Of a DNA stretch of 64,000 nucleotides, positions 25,806 to 39,167 are shown in pieces. How positions within the stretch are numbered: position 1 is the first letter of the stretch; the number at the start of each line of letters is the position of its first letter. Source of the stretch: Atopsyche davidsoni. Taxonomy: Eukaryota; Arthropoda; Insecta; Trichoptera; Hydrobiosidae. Location: the NCBI GenBank assembly GCA_022113835.1, contig JAILWY010000012.1, forward strand, positions 8,742,001 through 8,806,000, written 5' to 3'. The notes under the pieces are model-generated. The model saw only the letters and a program-made list of their open reading frames with translations, ran no database searches and had not been told where the DNA came from. The translations under genes and the position numbers were made by a program.

Positions 25806-26630
25806 ATAATTCTATTGACAAATGTAATCAATGTTCCGTACATATAATAAACAACACCGTCATTCTTATTAATTAATCATACAAAAATAAGGTGTATCTT
25901 TTTTATTAATTTATTTATTAACTTATTTCTTTAATGCGATAAAAAATTAATATGTTCTTTCCTCACACGTTAATTGAAGAACACCTGTAAGAGGAATATA
26001 AAAAGCTTTGCATTGTTGAAGAGGTAAGTGAATACTGCTTATTTAAATTTGGTAGAATATAGTTAACCTTTAGTAAGAAGCATCAATCACCGCGAGGCGG
26101 AGCAGACGAGACGCTCTCTCCGGAGAGGTGTTACAGGTTACGGCATTCTATCAATAACTTTAATACGTCATTTAGGGACCATCATCAATCATGAGAGGTG
26201 CGGTACCCATTAAGAATGGTAGCCGATGATCTGAAGTATTGCCAACTATGCACAATATTCAATCAATTCTATGGATGCATGACCGGAAATGAAAATAGTT
26301 TGATCAAATCCTTACAACTTACAATACATCCAATGTAATATCAATAACTTTTGCTTCTCTTTCAATCGTAATTTATTATTGTACAACGCGTTACAATCTC
26401 GCCTGTTGCAATTAATATAAAATATACAACATAAAGGCACTTATTTATATGAATGTAGCGCTATCACAAAGCTTTCTACGTTTATAAAAACAACCTCTTG
26501 TACTTATAATTAGTCTTGCTTTTATAATTATAGATATTTTTCTTGTGTAGAAAGGAAATTATTTTTTTATTGATTACTCATTTCTTTATATTTTATTTAA
26601 AAGCTTTTCTAGCTATTTTTTTTTTCACAG
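25806..26630. other. A+T-rich stretch with ATCAATCA motifs
   Basis: Two catcaatca strings (about 26090 and 26183), the core recognised by PBC/Exd-class homeodomains, lie in a GC-richer patch at 26085-26230. A strong 5' splice-like gaagag|gtaagt occurs at 26023/26024 and could close a 44-nt exon from 25980, open in one frame. Confidence 0.3.
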
Positions 26631-26775
26631 ACTAATTTCAATAGAAACTGTGAACGATCGAATTTCTTTCGTCTGTTCACACTCATCGTTAATAAAACGA
26701 TACTACGAGTCGTCATTTTTTCTCGATGCAAGTGGAGTGATAAATGAGCAGAAAGTAGACAAATTACATCTGTAA
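26631..26775 (+). CDS. Possible terminal coding exon (47 codons)
   Basis: An excellent acceptor (a long T-run ending tcacag) precedes a frame of 47 codons of varied, protein-like composition, including VNDRISFVCSHSSLIK and ending VDKLHL. The stop is immediately followed by aataaa, which could act as a poly(A) signal. Against it, a 125-codon frame runs antisense across the same bases (26609-26986) and one other sense frame stays open for 37 codons. Not recognised. Confidence 0.25.
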
Positions 26776-27002
26776 ATAAATTGGCATGTAACAGAAACTC
26801 CCTCGCCCATTCCGATTTTGGTGTTGCCCTGTAAGCATCAGTCATCCGACCGGGCGGCCGATACCCACTCGGTGTTACATGGGATGTTGCTCTATGTAAA
26901 AACTTAAAATATGTACTAACAAAATTTTGAGGCTTTAGTGTTCGATCAATAAGCCTACATCGTATATCCGCGTATAAATTTAACATGTTAAAATACTTAC
27001 AG

Positions 27003-27234
27003 ATATTTGAGCATAACAGGTGGGCACTCTCCTTCTTCTCAAAAGATTTCTAAAGGTAAGACACGTGATACTTTTAAAGGCAAACAAAATGCTTCAGAGA
27101 AGAATAATAATTGTGTATTTCAAAACCGTTTGTTAAATTCCAATCCTTATTACGGTAAGGTAACAAATGTTACAATTTTTACAAAAGTCTCTCACGATCG
27201 TCTTTGTAGAGTTTTTTTTCTGCTTTTTTTATAG
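27003..27234 (+). CDS. Possible coding exon, unrecognised
   Basis: After aatacttacag the frame is open to a TAG at 27232-27234, with a hydrophilic Ser/Lys/Asn-rich beginning (ITGGHSPSSQKISKGKTRD). A 5' splice-like aaag|gtaaga lies at 27055/27056, so it could be a 53-nt internal exon or a longer terminal one. The reverse strand of the same interval also carries an acceptor/donor pair, so the splice signals are ambiguous. Confidence 0.2.
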
Positions 27235-29070
27235 AACTATATGATCTTGAAAAAAATGGTTCTCATTCGCAATTATGATAAAAATGCATTACCTGCCACT
27301 CGCTCGTAGATCCTCTACAATCTGCACATGATATATTTGCTTTGAAAAACTTAATGGATAATATAACGTAAGAGTATTTTCATTTCATAAAATCTCCGCA
27401 AACGAAATCAGCAAGTAAAAAAAAATAATACATGCACTCTGACCTCGCAAATATTTTATAACTGTATTTCATCCAATTCAGATCTTCTCACAAATCATTG
27501 CAGAAAAAAGTATCGACCCACTTGAAGTGTTATCGCCCACTGCAGTTTTCTCCAACAATACCGATCATCTAATCTGATCCACTTCTCTACAAGCCATTTG
27601 AATGATTACACTGGAATCTATCTTGCCCCCCGTCGCGTCGGGCGGTTATTAATATCTTTTTTATTTCGTGCATATGTCATAAGAACAACAGCCAGTGCAT
27701 TCGAAAGTCGTTATCTTCTGTGTTTACACACATCCTAAATTCTCCACAGAATATCGCATTGCAAAACGTTCACACTAATTTTTCATTCTGAAATTTTTAA
27801 ATAAACTTTAAACTGTTCCGATAATGCACGTTATATTTTACTGCTTAAAAAATACAAGAAAATTCTGCTCCCTCCTGACAGTGAAGAATGGACATTCGAA
27901 TACTTCGCGAGGTAAAATATTCATGATGAATAACTTGCCAGACTTTAACAGATTCTCTTTCATCGATTTTTTAATAACAGGTTGATACGCAACGTGAAAT
28001 ATTTAACAAAAATTTGATAGATTACTGATAACATATAAAATCTTAGCCACGATGTGTTCCCATCACTCACAACTTTCATTTTTTTTTCAATATATAAAAA
28101 TGTGTTATTGTTTTAAATACATAAACCGATCGAGGCTTGAGAAAAACATTGAATATAAATAACATGATGTATTACTAGATTAAAAAAATACATATTTATA
28201 TTTGCCCAGTAATTTCAATGATTTTTTTTGTGCCTGCAATAAGTTAAACAATATCAAAGGTAACGGAGTAATGACTGAAAAGAAATGCGACTGAACGCTT
28301 TTAAATAATCTAATCCGTTGAATGTCGAGACGGAGATCCCACAGCTCGCAAACAAGGTTTCCCACAGAAATAGTCCACGGGCAGAGCTCGTAGGTAATCT
28401 CTTGCACTTCACATTAGGAATAAATTATTGGTTGCGTGCACATAATAACTCAATAAAAGCAAACCAAGCAAATTCAGAACAAGTGAATGCTTTTCTGAAC
28501 GCACTTAAACTAACGGTCAACATAAATAATTTCATTGTGTACTTTTGTTTATTTGAACTTTTCCTTAAATAATTGAACATAATAATGGTTTCTAATAATA
28601 ATAATATGTAATCATAACTCAAGAGGCGTGAGTTTTGTAAACATCTGAGTCAAACCTGAATGGAATCTGGAGCAATGGATCATTACTATGATTATTTGTT
28701 TATAGATTGTGGAGCATTTTCAACACGCCGGAATGATTTGATAGATCCCCTCTTGAAAACTGTGTTAAATAATTTTAAATATTTATAAAATGTGAAAATT
28801 CACGATTGTAACATTTTAATAACATTTTGTATTCTTTGCTTTTAATAAATCATATCTTCGTGCATTCTCAATAAACATATAATTATACTCCTTTTAGGCA
28901 TTATGCTGTGTCCATATTTGCATGGCGAGTGGGATGTAAGGAGAATCACAATTTCATAATTTCTCCAAAGTATATTTGGCAATGATCGCATGCAAAATTT
29001 TAAATAACATGTAAAAAATAAACAATACAACCGCATATTGAGATGTCATTTTGTTAAATCTAAGTGATTC
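27235..29070. other. A+T-rich stretch, no supported gene
   Basis: An 84-codon plus frame (28318-28572) and a 75-codon minus frame (28180-28407) overlap. Neither has splice or poly(A) context. Confidence 0.4.
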
Positions 29071-29590
29071 ATCTTCAGGCCTTATTCCCGGTTGCACCAC
29101 CACACGTGCAGTTACGTCATGGTCTTATTGGATTAGCGCTTGTTTAAATATGTAGTTTAGTAAAACCATTATTATTATTAAGTGTTGTAGTTTTCTTTGT
29201 ACGAAGTTATTACCAATCACATGTTGCATTCGCCGCGGCATAAAAAATTCCACCCACGCGTTATACATATAATACCTGTGATTTTATTTTTACGACTGCC
29301 TAAGATGTACGTGTCGGAGAGTTCATTTTCGCCTGACGCGTGCCCAAAGTGCATCATTGTAAGTGGCTGAAAGTCAATCTGTCAGAGAATATTTTGGCAG
29401 AGGACATTCGTCAAACGCGTCCAACGACCAAGCGTTGTAGGTAGTTATTAAAGATAATATGCAACCGCAAGACTGTTACACTGAAAACTGAAGTTGCAAT
29501 GACAAATTGGCCGAGTATGCTGAGTGCAATCACGCTAATACCAGAGACAGACTGCAATTACTAAATCAGGTACGTGTTCCTCCACCTTCT
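29071..29590. other. GC-richer island with E-box and CRE-like sites
   Basis: It contains cacacgtg (E-box) close to ttacgtca (CRE/bZIP type) at about 29100-29120, and several CpG-rich patches. Candidate regulatory element. Confidence 0.35.
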
Positions 29591-30955
29591 TCATGCTTCA
29601 GTGCAGGTACAATATCGCTACCGAAAAATATTCAAACACCTAGTTTGCTTGGTATCCTCTAAATATTCAATTAAATATATTTAAAAAACTTGAAATTCAT
29701 TTAATTTTTAATCATGTATAAAACAAATTCGACAAAGTGTGAGCATGGGCGCAAAAAAAGAACAAAACTCCTGAACGGACGGATTCCTCGAAGCCGCAAG
29801 TCACCCACGTGATCTGATCTTAATGCGTTTTTTTATCGCAAACTAAATCAAATTAACATATCACTTTTTGAATAAAGCACTTGTAACAATACGCCACTCG
29901 GAAGTATTTCACCATGACCTAGTGTCAGAGTTTATTCATCATGATATTTGCTGTGGTAAATGTCGTTTTTATAATCTTTCTATCTTCTGAAAAGAAACTA
30001 AAAATCATTATTAACAATTATTTATTTTTTTATTATGTAAATCAAAGAGTGCTTTGAATGTAGAGAGAGTTGATGTTCTAATGATAAAAATATTTATGTT
30101 AAATATGAACTCCCGCAATTTGATCACCAGTCGGCAATATATAAGGGCCAAGGAACTCGTGTTTGAGTAATTTATCCGAGCCTTCGATATTTTATGTTAG
30201 AAACAATAAAACTTTATGTACAGACTTAAAGGACCTGTACAATATCAATAATTATTTAGTGTGGTTCGAGTTGTTTGAGAAAATATTGACCAAATGTTAA
30301 TTTTTGCCTTAGAGAAGCAGTTCAAGGATTTTATATTTCAGACCGATGTATTGGACACCCCAGACAATTTGTCTTCTTTCACAAGAATATGATATTTTTT
30401 GTTGTCATTTTTTTATTATTCATGGTATAAAACGTTGTTTAATTAAGATTAATATTATAAAATGAATAGTTTTGTGGTGACATGTGAACAGATTATTCGC
30501 ATTTATTTCCAAATTAGTACTATTAGACATCTTAGTATACATTCATATTTAAACTTTGATAAAATTTGTCCACTTTTAGGAAAATAATTTGCTTGGAAAA
30601 TGTTTTAATTGGTATCTTTAAAAAACAACGAATACAAGCACTAGAAATCTTTTCTCTGTAGCTACACGAGATTTTTATACGTTGAACGCGCAAGATTAAA
30701 ACCACTGTGGCTATTTTCTTAATAAATATTTGTTGATTCCCAAGTATTATTTACTGTATCTCTTTCTCGTAAAAAAAATCATGTAATTAAAGTTAAAATA
30801 AACTATATTAGTAGTTAGTTGAAATCAGCATATTTTTTTGCTTAACTACATTCGCCCTAGCTACTTTTAGCATGGGTTACTTATGGAGTACTTGGGGTCA
30901 CATGCATTGCGAAATACAGATACAAAATTATTATTCGTGCACCTCAGAAGGTATG
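29591..30955. other. A+T-rich stretch, no gene
   Basis: Nothing supported. Confidence 0.45.
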
Positions 30956-31188
30956 GCAGTGCAGATTGATTCTTATCGTGCGCTGGATGCGGAGTCGCCG
31001 CACTGCAGACCTCTAATTGCGCCCGAGATGCACCGCCGCCCGCCCGCGTTTAATAATACAGTAAGTTGTCTAACGCCGGCCGGACACCTGGCGGCGGTCT
31101 CGCGTGCGCGGGCCTCTTCTGCACAATAGAATAATCCATTTTCACATTGTCCAATGAGTGGATCCGTGGAACACCTGTAAAATACCAA
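30956..31188 (-). other. GC island with a cysteine-rich minus-strand frame
   Basis: On the minus strand an acceptor-like ggtattttacag is followed by a 67-codon frame with six cysteines (starting CSTDPLIGQCENGLFYC). A plus-strand frame (30872-31129) overlaps it. The cysteine spacing is not one I recognise. This could be an exon, but GC composition alone can explain it. Confidence 0.2.
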
Positions 31189-31795
31189 CCCTGCTGTTCT
31201 TTATGCATATTGGCAGAGTTCAATTCCGATATAAGCTACGAAACAAGCCGTAGACGTACAAACGATTTCGAGAAACTCGATCGCTTAAACAACAATTTTA
31301 CGCACTTTTAAGCACTTTAATTTGAAAATCGAAATTGTATTATTTCGCTACTACCAGTACGTTAAATAATTATCATATAAAATTAAAACACACTTTTAAA
31401 CCATAAAAAAAAACTTCACACACAAAGCGCGGGGATTTTCTTGACTGAGTCGAGGATTTATTATGCTTTACGACCACAAAAGGAAATGAAGCTCAGTATT
31501 TCACATTCAACAAGATTTGGATTATTTTTTCCTTATCCGTAAGATTTTCAATTTTTTTTCCTTAAAATACATTGACTAAATAAAGGAATTAAAAAATATT
31601 TTTTTTTTTTTATAATTACATACAAAACAATAAGTGTGAGTGTAGTAGTAATGTATACATGTATGTTTGAGATCGTGATAAATGTGACACTATTTTCATA
31701 CAGGAAGTATAAAATCTTGATCTTATATATAAAGCTAGAATTGGTCATCCACGGATATATAATGCATAAAAATATAAAGTGTATTGGATAACGCT
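31189..31795. other. A+T-rich stretch, no gene
   Basis: Nothing supported. Confidence 0.45.
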
Positions 31796-33490
31796 TATTA
31801 CGTATAAATACGTGCAGTCAGGTGCAGCTGCGCTCCCTTCCCGAGGCGTGAAGACACCTCGCCGGGTCGGCAGCCGCGGCCGCCAGACAGTCCCCGGGGT
31901 GGTCCGCCCGACGCACGGCCCATTCTTCAGTACCACCGGCGGAGCCGCATGCCGCCCGTGGGTGTGAAGATAGATACGGCGCAGGATCCGAATGGCAGCC
32001 GGGATTGTGACAGCGTTTCGGTGCGACCGACGGGCGCGTCGCTGGGTCTTCTATTCCAATCGGTGCAACGCCTGAAGTGGACTTCCGAGATCATTTGACC
32101 ACAAATTCATATTAGCTAGGATTTACGAAAATTTTATGAAACTAGAAAAATATTCTTTAAATTTTAATAATTATTTATTTACGTAGTGATTTTACAATAT
32201 TTTAAAATATGCCCATGTGTTTAACAATTGAGCGTCTAGATTACCATAAACGATGATTTACAAGAAAATTATCCCTGCACGTGAAGTATTAGAGTATTCT
32301 CAAGTACCTCGGTTATTCGGAAGACACGGTGGACCGAAGAGCTCTTTTGGGTAGTCAGCACGTGCGCTGCACGTTGAGTAGCATCACCGCCATGCTCCTG
32401 GGAGTGAAGTCGCGGCTATCGGCAAAGGTTATATTTCACAAGTAGCGCATTACTTACCAAGCCCGCGTTTATTGCGCGCAGAGGAGCGAGGCGCGCAGGC
32501 CGCAGAGCGCAGTTTAATATAATTTATCTGTACGTATTATTGTATTCGTATGACACGTGACCATGCACGAATTTGTGAGTTGGCGTTATATTTGCTCTAC
32601 GCTCGGTATTAAAATTACTTTCGAAATCCAACACCGTTGTGTACCGGGATTATTTATTCGCTCGAGTAAAATGCCTCCAAAGTGATAGTAAATAGACATG
32701 TACTGTCGCATTAGTTTTATTTATGTCGTAGTTAATATCTTACCATGTGAACTTTTGTATGTAGAAAGCTTTAATTTCCTTAAAAAATATTTTTAAACAT
32801 AATAAATAATTACGTCGAAATAGTTTGCGTTCAACAATTTGTAGTTTTTTAGTGACCACAATAGCAATGCAAACAATCACTCGATCGCTAAGGTGACCCA
32901 CCCCGTCTCGCAGGTGATGTTCCGGGCCGGCGCGGGGTGCTCGCGTGCGCGCACGTCATGCCCGCCGAGTTATGGCATTAATCCCCATAAGAAGACTATA
33001 TATTTCAGTATTATTTAACCTTTCAGCGTATCACACTAGGCGCAGTGTCGCGCACCTCTCACATAAATCAAAATGATTTCTCGCGGGTCCCGCGCCACTT
33101 GCAGTTTCGAGTTTATGCAATCTCATAATAAGCCCGTGCGCCTATTGACTTGCCTATTGCAGTGAATATATGATATCGTTATGCCGATAAATAGCGGTCG
33201 CGGCGCACAAAGGCAGACGCCGCGGACAGATGTTCGCAGATAAGAGGGAGAAAGATCGTTATCACTTGTTTATACTATTTCTATGGCTAGAGATTTATAA
33301 GAGGCGGTGGTCGCGCTTACGCACACTCTTGTCCGGCAGATTGATTCTCATTTACATGATTTATAAACACGGGGACAGGTAATTAGCTACGAATATCAAA
33401 CAATATTCGCTCTCTATCTCTGGCATCGCATTCTGTAAACGGCCGCTCACTTAACGGCGCTCGCTGCTTTATTAATTAATTAAGTTCCAA
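31796..33490. promoter_or_regulatory. Large cluster of GC-rich islands, candidate enhancers
   Basis: CpG-rich blocks at about 31800-32095, 32280-32520 and 32880-33480 make this one of the most GC-enriched parts of the window. It contains the GATA-type sites cagataagag (about 33235) and cgttatcac, a direct repeat of gcctattg (about 33139 and 33152), and ttaattaattaa homeodomain-type sites at the right edge. No frame is convincing. Function is inferred from composition and motif density only. Confidence 0.4.
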
Positions 33491-35020
33491 ACAGATATTT
33501 AATAATAAAAATATAGGATAAATATTCATAATGAATAACTGTGAAATGTTTATGAATAGATACGAGCCTTAATGGCATTTAAATATTTTGCCTTGACACG
33601 GTGGCTATTCACTCATCTCTAATTAAATGAAAAAATACTTGCGAAAGTACTTTTAGTAATTAGTTTTTAGGATTTTTTAAACTGAGATAAAAGGATGTGA
33701 TTGGAACGTAAAAAATATCCTATTCAGTAAAATATTTATTTTAAATATTGCATATGCTTAAGTAAGTGAATACTTTTTTTCTGTTCCCAATAATAGATTC
33801 AAATAATTTGAATACATCACAAAAAATATATTCAAATTTGTTTGGAGTCAGATGAGATAAGCTACCGAGCTTCCTGTGCCTCCGGCTGGCGCGCGAGGCT
33901 GCCTGCTCGAGGCGGACTTCCCAAATCAGACAAAAATTTGAGAAATTGATATACGAAAAAAATTTATAAAAAACTATTTAATTTGAAACGTCGTTATACG
34001 CAATAACTTTGATAAGTGCCCTTGCCTTGAAAAATTTGTAACTTTTTAAATAGCACAACTAATAAGTCATTCACAAATACTTCAGCATTTTCTTATTTGA
34101 CTGAAAACAAATTTGATTTGTAAATTAGTTATTATAATTAGAAATATGTGAGTAACATCTTGTAATAACATCTTGTTTTAGTTTTAAAAATAATAAAAGC
34201 AGTTTATTTTTATTATAAGGAAAACATAAACATAAAAAAAACAAAAGATAAATAAGTAAAAATTCATTTTCCTACAGTGATAGTATTATTTTTTTTTCTT
34301 TTTCATTTTAAAATAATGATCGTTTTTATTTCCTATTTGAAGTATTTTTAATTTCTTCTACATTTGTTTTCGCTTTTTAGTTTATATAATTTATAGAAAA
34401 TATTATTTTAAAAATAATCGGAATTAAATTGGTACTTGTTTAAAACCACTTTTTATACAGGTTTATAATTCTCATTCATATTTCAATACTGACAAATGTG
34501 CTAAATCAATCAAATTATAATGAATCAATAAAGAAACTGTTTGTGAAGCTTGTTATTTACTTAATTTTTTTTTGTTCACTGTCATAATAGTGCTTAAATT
34601 TAAATAAATATTGAGTGATATACAATATTTATCTGGGTAACGTTCAAGCCCGTCGGACAGCCCTAGTGATCTGACTCAGTAGCAGACAGTCGCAAGTTCC
34701 GAGGAAGAGATCACCAAAAGGTCGGCCGCCACAATAAACCGGCACTTGTTCGTTTTGTCATAAATAATATGTAGATGACAGATATAATGGGGCTGAGGCG
34801 AGATTCAGCATCGAGTCTAAAAATAATTGTCAGCTAGGTCACGGGGAGGGCAAAATACGAAATGAGAGTTATAGGCCTGCACACCTATACGAGGCCCGGT
34901 CGTAAACTAAAAAATGCCTTTAACGAGAATAGATTTCTTAAATCATATGAAACAAGTCATGCCCATATGTGAAGTGTTTTGTTGTTATTTTAAAATTTAT
35001 AACAATATTTGTTTGATTTT
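33491..35020. other. A+T-rich stretch with island at 34640-34900
   Basis: No coding region supported. A small GC patch lies at 33865-33925. Confidence 0.4.
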
Positions 35021-35023
35021 CAG

Positions 35024-35050
35024 TCCAAAACCACTACAATGAATCAACGA
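35024..35050 (+). other. Candidate 27-nt microexon
   Basis: A strong acceptor (tttgtttgattttcag) is followed exactly 27 bases later by a perfect 5' splice site, cga|gtaagt. The interval is a multiple of three and open in the first frame (SKTTTMNQR) and the third. It could be an alternatively used microexon or a short 5' exon with its own ATG. Flanking exons are not visible. Confidence 0.25.
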
Positions 35051-35059
35051 GTAAGTTTT

Positions 35060-36199
35060 AACAAAATCTTACAGCTAAAATATCTGTTACTTAAAAATAT
35101 CATAAAAAAATACATATATGTCTTAAAATCCAATAACTCGTGTGACTGCATTAAAATGTGTATTTGGCTTTAAGAGATGTTAGTTTTAAATTCTAGTGCA
35201 AATATAAGCTTAAGAGTTTATAAACATAATTAAAATCAAATGGACTGCAAAGTTCAAAGTGCAAAGCACAACGCAAAAAACGACAAACTCGCTTGAATAT
35301 TATGAGTTTCTTTATATTACAATTAACCGCGTCTATTTACATAAGTAACTATTAATTTAAAATACATGACTGTTTTTCATTAAATTAGAGGGAAAGTTTG
35401 CTTGGTTGCGTATTGTTTTACATGCTTCAAGTCCCAACCTAAGGACAGACATCAGCTCCAGGGCGTTTGGTCAGGCTAGCCCTTCTATGGCAAACATAAT
35501 TACAAAATATACTTGAACAGAATCTAGTTTCAAGTAGAGAAAGACATATTCCATTATATTTTCTGATATCAAATTAACTTTCAATCCAATTGTAACGACA
35601 CTAAAACAAGCACCTCATTATATTTAGCCATTAATTACCATTTTAAAAGCTGCTTGGTGCCCCAGATAGATTTAGATTGATAATAAACTGTTAGCAGAAC
35701 ATATTATGCATGTAGTAATTATTTAATACAGTATTAGATACGTGGCCCGATATCGCCATTTACATAACACACCTGTTTATACTTTTATGACTAACATAAC
35801 ACGGCCATGTTTTGAAGGAACTGATTTTGGCCACAACGCATTCTTTTGATCTGTTTTGGTTTATGAGTGATTATATAACCCTCTTGATTCAACAATGCTC
35901 TTCTAATAGCTCAGCGTCATCAACAAAGTTTTCGAGCTTAATTCAGAATGCAGTCTCTATATTTCATAGAAAAACAGTTTCTTAATCAGATTTTTTGAAC
36001 AAATGCAGATATGTTTTTCTCAATGTAAAATTTATATATTTGTTTATTTATCCCCAAAGCTCATCAAACTACCATCGATAAAAAGAGATAATATTATTTT
36101 TCAAAGTTGAATACAATGATAAACGTGAGGTCAGATAAAAAGTGGGAACAAAAAAATATGTGACAAGTGATCGTTATAGTAGGATAAAGCCAAAGCTGT
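35060..36199. other. A+T-rich stretch, no gene
   Basis: Nothing supported. Confidence 0.45.
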
Positions 36200-36329
36200 G
36201 GTGTAGAAGAACCCGGGGACCTACTACACTATTTTTCCCTTAGAAAACCATGAACACTTATTCAGCGTAAATTTATGCTTAGTGAGATGGTCGCCAACCT
36301 CCTCTGAGAAAAGGCACCCGATGAAGAAG
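36200..36329. repeat. Dispersed repeat, copy B (longer)
   Basis: It aligns with 2062-2146 in the same orientation and contains about 45 extra bases (36250-36294) between the ttagaaaacca block and the aacctcctctgag block. Together the copies show a repeat family whose full-length form is at least 130 bases. No terminal repeats or tail are visible. Confidence 0.7.
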
Positions 36330-36439
36330 ATACGATATATCAATCTGAATTATTTTATTAAATTAACATGTTTATCGTGGAAACTCCTCGTGTACTTCTG
36401 CACTTAAGTTTTATGCAAGAAATGTATTTAACTAATCCG

Positions 36440-36670
36440 TTTTTATTTTGAGCGTATCCGCCGCGCAAGCCGGCGGCAGGCGTGGGGGCGCGGCGCCCCT
36501 CCGCCCCTCCGCCCCTCCGCCCCTCCCGCGGGCCCCGCGCCCAACAATGGGCCATTAATAACGCCCGCGGAAGCTCGACGACGGGTCCGGACGGAGGGCT
36601 CGTGACAGACGCCTACCTGCACATCGGTGGACTTCACCGAAAACCGAGACGTCAATCCGCAGAGTGCTTA
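36440..36670. other. GC-rich island
   Basis: A CpG-rich block includes the 8-bp tandem repeat at 36496-36527. The overlapping open frames on both strands are compositional. Confidence 0.5.
36496..36527 (-). repeat. 8-bp tandem repeat, G-quadruplex-forming on the minus strand
   Basis: Four copies of cccctccg, the last ending ccc. The minus strand therefore reads as four GGGG runs separated by CGGA loops, preceded by GGGA. This fits the classical quadruplex pattern with short loops. Confidence 0.8.
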
Positions 36671-38899
36671 TTCGTGTCGCTGAAATTAATGACAATTTCC
36701 CAATCGTATTACAAGAGTTTTTAGCCAAAATATATATCGTAACTTAAAACCATAAATTTAAAAAAAATTACACATTGAAATCAAATTAAAAAAATATTTT
36801 AATATCTTGTATGTTTACTATTATTTATTTGAAGCATACTGTTTGAGCAATACTACACTACCAAAAGTTATCTATTGAAATAACGTCCATATTTTGTATG
36901 TGCCCCAAAACTGAAGACGATACCAAAGGTGGTAAGGAGGAATAACTTTGATATATTTGAGCCAAAAGTCGAAAATCTAAGCAACATTGTCACCCTTGGT
37001 CGCAAATCTTTAAATCGGAGTGTACATTTTGCGCATTGACAGTGTGTTGGAAATTATGTAGATCCCGGAGTTGTTTGCTCGATGTGAAGTGCTGTACCGA
37101 TGATTAAATATTTAAAATGATCATAACGAACGTCACTCTTTCAAATGTACCTTTTCAGAGTTTTCGTTTATCAGATGAAAATACATTAAATATATTCATC
37201 GTTTTGAAACACTGAAATAATAATAACATTTGATGTTATCATTCAGTATGCACATTTAAAACGCCATAAACTTAACAGCGAAATAAATGTCATTATTTCA
37301 CTCAATAAAACTTGATATCAGTTCAAGGTCAAGGAAACATTCTTAAAGAACAGATAGTTTTTTCAGATATGTACATGTTCTCAAACAGAGAATTATTCTC
37401 AATTTCATGTATGATGTTTCACTAAATTGAAAACAAATTCACTAGACTCTCCTGCTTAAAACGCCATTGGCTTTCTTATATTTAGCACTTGACGTCATAT
37501 TTCATCGAGCAGACGCGGCAAACACTTCTCCGGTAGTGTCTCATCGCCCCTGCGCCTCTGTTGCTCCTGCAAACCGGACGAACAAACAACCTAACAACCT
37601 CATAACTGCAACTGCCGGTGCTCTCTATCAATATAAGCCATTATTCCGTGACATCCAACACAAGATACCAACTATGCATCCTTATAATACTATTGCAGAT
37701 AATATTCATGTACACAAATATCTTATCCAATATTGTTTCATGCGTTCAATCAAACCTGTTACGTTAATATTCTTGACTTTGAAATGTAAAACAAACTGAC
37801 GTAGGTCTGGTTAATTTAATTTTAAAACCTTCTCGGGTTATCCTGTCTGACAATCTAGCTTTCAGAATAGGTAAACTTAGACTTATCAATTTTTATGTTT
37901 GACTATTTACAACTAGTATGTACATTATTTCAAATGTAAATAAAAAGTGAACATGTGGAAGATCTGATTAAAAAAGCTTTATTTACTCAATAATATGCAT
38001 ATTTGCATAAATAAATACTGAAACGTGGAGATTTATTCAAACTTTTGTGTGAGAGTTAGTAGCTTGTTGGTAGATGATGACCTTCTATTTTATACCTCAA
38101 TGACAAGTAAAGAGAGTTTTAATAAAGAGACGAAAGAATAGTCGGTTTCGCAATATGCCTCATTTCTACCAGTTTCGATAATTTTGTCTAGCTTAACTAT
38201 GATATGGATGTTAGATTAACACTTAATCTATTCATTTCCTTAACAGATAAGATTTCTTTGCAACACACAATTTAATAATCCAACTATAAAAAACAACTTG
38301 TCCATGTCTTATATTATATGTATCTCTAAATTATATTAAAAATAAATTTAAAACACTAAAAAACTAATCTCATGCATATTTTTTGGAGATCACAAGTTTG
38401 AAACGATATTTTAAACTTCTTTGCATCCGTTTTTCCAAGGTTTTTACAAGGCAATCAATCCGCACTGCCTCGCATTAATTCACACATATCCCGGGTCAGA
38501 ATAGCTCTTAACTGCGTTCCAATCTAAACATTTTCTAACTCCAATTGATGCTTGTTATGTTACAGAAAAAAATCACATGGTTACAGTTATGAATATATTG
38601 ATATTAATTATAACTCCAAAAAATATTGTTTTAGAATATTGAATCAGAATATTTTAATTTAATTTATTATGTTTTTGTAAAGTAGTTGTGTACTACAATA
38701 TAATTACAGTGTGATAGTGCCATAAATGTTTAATGGTATTTATTACGAATTATAATAAAAAAAACTAGAAGTTAATGTTCCAATGCTTCAGTGTAAGCTA
38801 CTAAACAGCCTTTGCGCCAACATCAATTTTTGTTTGTTTCATAAAACATGAGAAACGTTGCAACGGCAGCTCAGAAGGAAATCAATCGCATAGGAATTA
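36671..38899. other. A+T-rich stretch with a patch at 37480-37620
   Basis: The 110-codon frame at 37467-37799 has no splice or poly(A) context. No gene supported. Confidence 0.4.
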
Positions 38900-39167
38900 T
38901 TCAAATTTTCTTTTGTGTTGCAATGTGCAAGCGTCAGTCGGCAGCGAATTTAAAACGGCCGAAGAAATGCATGACGCCACGGCCAGACGCCAGGCGCCGA
39001 GCCTGTTTATCGGGCCTGCAATCAAAACAATCTGTTATTCGGACTCGGAAATTATATTCATTAGTTACCAGGTGGGTTGGGATCTTGGAGCTCAGGTGAT
39101 CGTTTGTGACTTTACTATGATTTGTTTGAAATAATTTGATTGAGGGTTGAGGCTCGTGGGGGCACAT
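38900..39167. other. GC-richer patch with overlapping frames
   Basis: Frames on both strands (38848-39134 plus, 38934-39167 minus) overlap. A caggtgggt 5' splice-like string lies near 39070. Not convincing as coding. Confidence 0.35.

Noticed and set aside
26609..26986. Longest open frame (125 codons, minus strand) as a gene
   Set aside because: In DNA of this composition about one frame of this length is expected by chance, and it has no recognisable motif or splice support. A sense-strand candidate overlaps it.
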